Assembly: GCA_021816385.1 (NCBI GenBank)
Contig: JAKAYJ010000001.1
Location: 1-9,916, forward strand
Direction of reading: 5' to 3'
Source of the DNA: Thermoplasmata archaeon
GTDB lineage: Archaea; Thermoplasmatota; Thermoplasmata; Thermoplasmatales; Thermoplasmataceae
DNA length: 9,916 bases
Positions within the stretch are counted from its first letter, which is position 1, and each line of letters opens with the position of its first letter. Below the pieces are notes generated by a model. That model searched no databases. It was given only the letters and a program-made list of their open reading frames with translations, and was not told the DNA's origin. The translations under genes were made by a program, and so were the position numbers. Shown here one piece after another: positions 6,065 through 9,916 of this stretch.

Positions 6065-6982
6065 GTGATTAACATAGAGTCGGTAAGCAAATCCTATTCG
6101 GCAAAAGCCAGTCCGGCCGTTGATGGTCTCGAACTGGACCTGATGGATGGCGAAATTCTTGGACTTGTAGGGTCGAATGGAGCCGGGAAAACCACTACTA
6201 TACGCATGTCTTCAGGAATTATACTGCCAACAAGAGGAAGAATAATCGTTGACGGCTATGATAATGTGAAAGAAAAGGTAAAGGCTTCGGCAGGCGTAGG
6301 GTGGATTCCGGAATTGCCTAATTTTGAACCAAATGCGAAACCCGTCCAGTTGATGAAATACTACGCCGGATTCTACCAGCTTAAAGGCGTGAATATTGAC
6401 AAGCGGATCAATAGTCTATTAGAAAATGTAGGGTTATCGGATCACCTTAACAAGAAGCTGAGAGATTATTCGCAGGGGATGAAGAAAAGGTTTGCAATAG
6501 CCGAATCAATCATTGGCGATCCGCAAAATGTTCTTTTTGACGAGACTCTGAACGGTCTTGATCCCGAGGGGGTTTTTTTTGTGAGAAACCTTATAATTGA
6601 AATGAAGAAACAAGGAAAAGCGGTCCTCCTTTCATCTCATATACTGAGCGAGATAGAGGGTCTTGCTGACAGGGTTGCAATAATAGATCACGGAAAACTT
6701 ATAAAGATGCTTAGCAGGAATGAAATGAAGTCACTGGGTAATGTTGTATTACACATTACGGTGGACAACTACAATGACAACTGCAAAAAATTACTTGAAC
6801 AATACGGAAACGTGGAAATTTCTAGCGATGAAATAACGATTAGAAACCTGACAGTAGAAGGTAACCAAATCGCAAATATATCGGACAGTCTCATAAAATC
6901 AGGGTTTAGACTGCGGAAATTCGATCCGGTAGGGGAAAGTCTTGAAGAATTCTTCTTTAAACTGATCGGTGATAAACAGTGA
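6065..6982 (+). CDS. ABC-2 type exporter, ATP-binding subunit
   Basis: From the GTG at 6065 the product has 305 residues and drives export through the adjacent permease by ATP hydrolysis on the cytoplasmic side. Motifs in order: Walker A GSNGAGKT (36-43), signature YSQGM (135-139, variant of LSGGQ), Walker B VLFDE (156-160) followed by the D-loop region NGLDP, and H-loop H192 in SSHILSE. A CcmA/NatA-type C-terminal extension of about 90 residues follows. The residue after the catalytic Glu160 is Thr instead of the usual Pro. GTG 6065 is preferred because the family homology begins at once (INIESVSKSYS) and GGATGG lies 7 nt before; ATG 6038 is an alternative, and reading from 5999 would begin inside the IS end. 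The stop overlaps the permease start by 4 nt, so the two are one operon. Substrate unknown. Confidence 0.88.
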   Translation: MINIESVSKSYSAKASPAVDGLELDLMDGEILGLVGSNGAGKTTTIRMSSGIILPTRGRIIVDGYDNVKEKVKASAGVGWIPELPNFEPNAKPVQLMKYYAGFYQLKGVNIDKRINSLLENVGLSDHLNKKLRDYSQGMKKRFAIAESIIGDPQNVLFDETLNGLDPEGVFFVRNLIIEMKKQGKAVLLSSHILSEIEGLADRVAIIDHGKLIKMLSRNEMKSLGNVVLHITVDNYNDNCKKLLEQYGNVEISSDEITIRNLTVEGNQIANISDSLIKSGFRLRKFDPVGESLEEFFFKLIGDKQ

Positions 6983-8451
6983 GATCCATAATTTATGAAA
7001 CAAAGAGGACACTGACCAGCAAATTCGTCATAATCCTGATTATAGCCATAGTTGGGCTTTCGTCGCTCCTGTCCTATGAATCTGCTGCAACTTTTAATTC
7101 ATCCTCTTCAACATTTGCAAGACCCAACCTGAACTATGGGTACTACATTGAAGGCTCAAATATCACCATGGTAGGCTTTGCCCACAATGTTTATGGTGAG
7201 CCGACCAGTGGAGTAATTGCACATTTTGAATACAATGGTTCGTTTTACTCAGGACGTAGCAATTCAATGGGATTTGCCAATAAAACGTTCCATATAAAGC
7301 CCAGCAAACAGTTCAATGTCGGGATCAATTACACGTATTCGACCTTCAGGAGCCAAAAAACAACTAGCCAAGTGGAATACTCAATAAATCCGTCCCAGAA
7401 ATTTTCCGGCATTGACCTCATACCGGGAACCGTTGACCCAGCAAACTCAAGCAACTTTGGGTTCCAGATTCTGTATGTGGGGAATAATGGATCTCTAGCA
7501 CCACCTCTAGAAATCTATGTTTCAAACTATTCATCAGGGGAATTATCACAATCCCTTGCGACAAACCATTCTTTCGAGTTCAATTCGTCAGGCTTCATAG
7601 TAAAGACGTTTTTTCCGGTTGTGACCTATGCGAATCGAAATAACACGTATGCGGTGGTGGTGAAGAATGCGAGCGGTGTATCCGAGGTGATATCAACCAA
7701 TCCAAAATCCAGGTATATTGGCGTAATAGGACCATTGACAGATTATACGCCTATGACTGAGGGCGTACTGCAGGACCTTGTATTTTCAGGAATATCGCAA
7801 ATACTAGGGTTCCTGATACCCATACTTGCAATATTTGCAGGATACCTGACGTATGGCAGGGACAGGACGAGTGGCGTGCTTGAATCTGTGTTGAAAAGAC
7901 CTGTAACTAGGGGTGAGCTTATCTCGTCAAGATTCGCATCCAACGCGATCACCATAATAATCGCCGTGGGGCTGTCAATGATCTTCTCCGATCTGATAAT
8001 ACATCATTACTTCGGGATGTATCTTTCCACTTTTTTCAGCCTATATTTTATATGGACATACATTGTGGAGGGTATTGCATTCCTTGCCATAGTATATCTG
8101 TTCTCGCACGTCGTGAAGTCACAGAGTGCATTACTTGGAGGATCGATCGGAACGTTTGTAGTATTTGATCTGTTCTGGTCAATCATACCCGTAGCTGTAC
8201 TGTCTGCCCTCGACGTATCATCAACCACATCTTCGTATATCATTGCGAACATTGCATTCGACTATTCAAGTCCTGCAGGATATTCCAGCCTGGTTCGGGC
8301 AATGTTTACAGATCAATTTGGCCTTTTTGGTGCCGAGACAATAAATCCAACAGCATATGGAATCATAAGTCCTATACTGATAGTTGCCGGCTTGTTATGG
8401 ATGATTGTTCCATTCAGCCTTGCATATGTACTTGCAAAATACAGGGATTAA
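6979..8451 (+). CDS. ABC-2 type transporter permease with large extracytoplasmic domain
   Basis: A 490-residue membrane protein starting at GTG 6979 within the stop of the ATPase gene (GTGA overlap). Predicted membrane helices lie near residues 15-33, 270-292, 321-342, 351-376, 382-410 and 461-485, the six-helix ABC-2 layout. Between helices 1 and 2 is an outer domain of about 230 residues, rich in Asn, Ser, Thr and Tyr. Its first part, GFAHNVYGEPTSGVIAHFEY, looks like an Ig-like/beta-sandwich fold. Many N-x-S/T sequons (NSS, NYS, NHS, NNT, NAS) suggest heavy glycosylation, as expected for a surface domain of an acidophilic archaeon. The cytoplasmic loop YGRDRTSGVLESVLKRPVTRGELISSRF is the typical ABC-2 coupling region contacting the ATPase. 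Substrate not deducible; drug, lipid, peptide or polysaccharide export are all possible. Confidence 0.85.
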   Translation: MRSIIYETKRTLTSKFVIILIIAIVGLSSLLSYESAATFNSSSSTFARPNLNYGYYIEGSNITMVGFAHNVYGEPTSGVIAHFEYNGSFYSGRSNSMGFANKTFHIKPSKQFNVGINYTYSTFRSQKTTSQVEYSINPSQKFSGIDLIPGTVDPANSSNFGFQILYVGNNGSLAPPLEIYVSNYSSGELSQSLATNHSFEFNSSGFIVKTFFPVVTYANRNNTYAVVVKNASGVSEVISTNPKSRYIGVIGPLTDYTPMTEGVLQDLVFSGISQILGFLIPILAIFAGYLTYGRDRTSGVLESVLKRPVTRGELISSRFASNAITIIIAVGLSMIFSDLIIHHYFGMYLSTFFSLYFIWTYIVEGIAFLAIVYLFSHVVKSQSALLGGSIGTFVVFDLFWSIIPVAVLSALDVSSTTSSYIIANIAFDYSSPAGYSSLVRAMFTDQFGLFGAETINPTAYGIISPILIVAGLLWMIVPFSLAYVLAKYRD

Positions 8452-8531
8452 TACGTGTACGATTGAAAGAGGTTCACGGGGTGTAGTCATCCTCCTCAGT
8501 GGCTGTTGTTAAGTTATGTGGTTTGATGCTT

Positions 8532-8873
8532 TCAGAACGAAAGCACCACGTACCCATTATTAACATAATGCGAAATCTGTTCTCCAGCAGGAAGCAAAAC
8601 TACGCCGAGTTTCTTCAGCTGTTCTTCCACATTATACATTTTGGCGATCCCTACGCAGGCGGAATCTACGGCATTTGCTTTGATCAATTTATCAAAATGA
8701 TCCTTGATCTGACCCTCGAGTTTAGGTACGTAGACTTCGCTTGCGCCGTAGAACAAAACCTTAACGTCTTCGTACCTGTTTTTCTCGATTGCTCTGGAAG
8801 CTGTAGCAATTCCAAGATCAGCTTTATCCTTGTCCTTTTCCCCGCTTATTATGAGAAACAATACTTTTGCCAT
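8532..8873 (-). CDS. DsrE/DsrF-like family protein
   Basis: A 113-residue cytoplasmic protein with a single-domain alpha/beta fold: an N-terminal strand MAKVLFLII, helix DLGIATASRAIE, then strand VKVLFYGASEV, and a segment ACVGIAKMYNVEEQLKKLGVVL with Cys73 in the position of the sulfur-carrying cysteine of many DsrE proteins. The family takes part in sulfur-relay or persulfide handling and often serves as small sulfur carriers or subunits. It is alone here, convergent with the ABC permease gene (80 bp between stops), so context gives no partner such as TusA or Hdr. A TATA-like box and a perfect inverted repeat lie upstream, suggesting control by a repressor or activator. Family call is from sequence resemblance; the exact role is unknown. 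Confidence 0.75.
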   Translation of the reverse strand: MAKVLFLIISGEKDKDKADLGIATASRAIEKNRYEDVKVLFYGASEVYVPKLEGQIKDHFDKLIKANAVDSACVGIAKMYNVEEQLKKLGVVLLPAGEQISHYVNNGYVVLSF

Positions 8874-8878
8874 TGTGC

Positions 8879-8939
8879 TGGCATTATGTTACACGTATTA
8901 GACTTTTCCTATATACTTCCCATAAAAAACATAATGCCA
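8879..8939. repeat. Perfect 12-bp inverted repeat flanking the DsrE-family promoter
   Basis: TGGCATTATGTT at 8879-8890 is the exact reverse complement of AACATAATGCCA at 8928-8939, with 37 bp between. The proximal arm falls between the predicted transcription start and the ATG; the distal arm lies upstream of the TATA box. This arrangement suits a dimeric regulator or looping. A 10-bp match to the arm, AACATAATGC, recurs at 8562-8571 inside the gene. A 61-bp mobile remnant is the alternative, but no target duplication is seen. Confidence 0.5.
8909..8917 (-). promoter_or_regulatory. Putative TATA box of the DsrE-family gene
   Basis: The minus strand reads AGTATATAG, centred 40 nt before the ATG at 8873, predicting a leader of about 15 nt. 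It lies between the two arms of the inverted repeat 8879-8939. Confidence 0.4.
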
Positions 8940-9009
8940 ATTGATCCTTTCTCCATTCATACTTTCGGTTGATCGCAATACAAAATTCGCATTTCAGCCG
9001 TGAATCGTG

Positions 9010-9410
9010 TATATTGTGGGGGGAAAGCGTTAAGGCCACTGGTCAAGGATCTTTATCGAAAGGATACAGACAAAGGTGGAAAGCCCAATGTTGATGAGAT
9101 CGTCATGATAAAGGTGTTGTTCCTGTAGAGTGTGTACAACTGCTCCGATGATGTCAGGGAGAAGGAACTGTACAACCGTATTGGTTTCAGGAACTTCCTG
9201 CGTTATCCAGATACGATTCCTGATTCAATAACAATGTGGCTTTTCAGGGAGAGACTGTCGTCGACCGGAAAGGATTCTGTTATATGAAACCATGTATAGA
9301 AGCAGCTTGAAGAAGATCGTGGTACAACGGATAAAGAAGGAAACTGTTCAGGATGCTACATTCATTGAGTCTGATCCTAGTAAAAATGAAAGAAAGAAGC
9401 CTCCCGTTAC
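9010..9410 (+). pseudogene. IS5-family transposase remnant (N-terminal part, several stops and a frameshift)
   Basis: Reading from about 9012 gives KALRPLVKDLYRKDTDKGG, then NVDEIVMIKVLFL, an in-frame TAG (9126-9128), SVYNCSDDVREKELYNRI and GFRNFLRYPDTIPDSITMW followed by LFRERLSSTGKDSVI. This is the DUF772-type N-terminal domain of IS5/IS1182-like transposases. Further stops follow at 9285-9287 (TGA where Trp is expected) and 9297-9299. After a frameshift near 9320-9340 the match resumes in another frame as RIKKETVQDATFIESDP and NERKKP, the segment containing the first catalytic aspartate (QDATF). The match ends at about 9404-9412, before the remaining catalytic residues. It is clearly dead, and roughly half of the transposase is missing. 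Confidence 0.75.
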
Positions 9411-9850
9411 TGTCGACATGTTGAGCAATTATGTATCAGCAGAGGATTCAATCTCAGATGATCCCATAGATATTGAGAAATATGTGTCGAAGAGAAGATA
9501 TGATAAAATCATGTCATAATGAGCGTTCCAGGAATAGGACCAGTAACAGGATCTGTAATTCTTGGAACGATATGTGACATCAATCGTTTTGAGAACGCAG
9601 AGAAGCTTGTTGCATTCGCTGGCATTGATCCTGTAATACAGGAGAGCGGGAAACCTAGATCCCAGGGGCCCATATCAAAGAGGGGAGATTCATCACAGAG
9701 ATCTGCCATATACCAGAGCACACTTGCAGCAATAAGAGGAAACCCGGTCATATCAGAATTCTACCATCGCAAGGTTGATGTAGGCATGCCAAAGAAGAAG
9801 GCACTTGTTGTAGCATCAAGGAAACTTATTATAGGATGCTGCTACTTCCT
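9411..9850 (+). pseudogene. IS110-family transposase remnant (C-terminal Transposase_20 domain, frameshifted)
   Basis: From 9519 one frame gives VPGIGPVTGSVILGTICDIN, RFENAEKLVAFAGIDPVIQE, SGKPRSQGPISKRGDSSQRS and RGNPVISEFYHRKVDVGMPK. This is the helix-hairpin-helix and serine-containing C-terminal domain of IS110/IS1111 transposases. The preceding frame up to 9516 ends YDKIMS, which would join to VPGIG if the 8 bases 9511-9518 (ATGTCATA, followed by ATGAGC) were removed, so an 8-bp insertion seems to have broken the gene. The N-terminal RuvC-like DEDD domain of about 150 residues is absent. The left boundary at about 9411 is uncertain: residues VTVDMLSNYVSAEDS are not recognisable by themselves. 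The right boundary is where an IS630 fragment begins. Confidence 0.7.
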
Positions 9851-9916
9851 CCCTCGTATTCACCGGAGTTGAATCCAATAGAACGGGTATTGAAGCTCGT
9901 AAAAAAGCACGCAACA
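9845..9916 (+). pseudogene. IS630-family transposase C-terminal fragment, continuing past the window
   Basis: Read from 9845 the codons give LPPSYSPELNPIERVLKLVK followed by KHAT. This is nearly the strongly conserved LPPYSPELNPIE motif of IS630/Tc1-like DDE transposases, whose final Glu is the third catalytic acid; one extra Ser follows LPP. The frame differs from that of the IS110 remnant before it, and no earlier IS630 motif is seen upstream, so the fragment starts abruptly near 9845. It is open to the window edge. Whether the element's right end survives cannot be seen. Confidence 0.7.

Noticed and set aside
8461..8470. GATTGAAAG as a possible CRISPR repeat 3' tag
   Set aside because: Only a short motif, with no upstream repeat body and no second copy.
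8421..8498. Minus-strand mini-ORF with GAGGAGG before ATG between the permease and DsrE genes
   Set aside because: It is about 33 codons, runs antisense into the permease end and shows no recognisable feature; chance is likely.
8499..8972. 157-codon plus-strand ORF over the DsrE gene
   Set aside because: It is antisense to a protein with clear family features; composition (Cys, Phe, His rich) is that of a shadow frame.
1..9916. CRISPR array within the window
   Set aside because: No regularly spaced repeat of 24-37 nt was seen on either strand; the array, if any, lies outside.

Overview
The window looks like accessory DNA from an AT-rich acidophilic archaeon of the Thermoplasmatales (Ferroplasma / Acidiplasma / Cuniculiplasma type). 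This rests on archaeal TATA-like boxes close to start codons, heavy AGA/AGG/ATA codon use, an archaeal-type CRISPR module, and the mix of IS3-, IS5-, IS110- and IS630-type transposase remains. The assignment is inference from gene content; no rRNA or other marker is present.

Bases 1-2930 are the edge of a CRISPR-Cas locus. On the minus strand cas6 (1485-2198) is followed, with a 20-nt overlap, by a long open frame that leaves the window at base 1. That frame carries an N-terminal HD domain and looks like Cas10d/Csc3 of a type I-D system. Divergent from cas6 is a CARF plus winged-helix regulator of the Csa3 type (2304-2930). The 105-bp divergent promoter region contains a perfect 12-bp palindrome. 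No CRISPR array, cas1/cas2/cas4, cas3', csc1 or csc2 is visible here; they may lie to the left.

Bases 2931-3306 hold no convincing protein gene but contain an orphan TATA box, a short hairpin and a T-run. Bases 3307-5223 (minus) encode a protein made almost entirely of 34-residue TPR units with an unusual aromatic signature.

Bases 5383-6008 are an IS3-type element that kept orfA, the beginning of orfB and apparently both ends, but lost most of orfB. Directly after it is a two-gene ABC-2 exporter operon (ATPase 6065-6982, permease 6979-8451, overlapping by 4 nt); the permease has a large, sequon-rich outer domain. A small DsrE-family protein (8532-8873, minus) follows, and its promoter is bracketed by a perfect 12-bp inverted repeat.

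From about 9010 to the right edge the DNA is a graveyard of three abutting transposase fragments: IS5-like (stops and a frameshift), IS110-like C-terminal half (frameshift), and the C-terminal end of an IS630-like DDE transposase running off the window.

The parts that clearly work together are cas6, cas10d and the regulator (crRNA processing, interference, control) and the ABC pair (export). A functional link between the TPR protein and the CRISPR locus is only a possibility.
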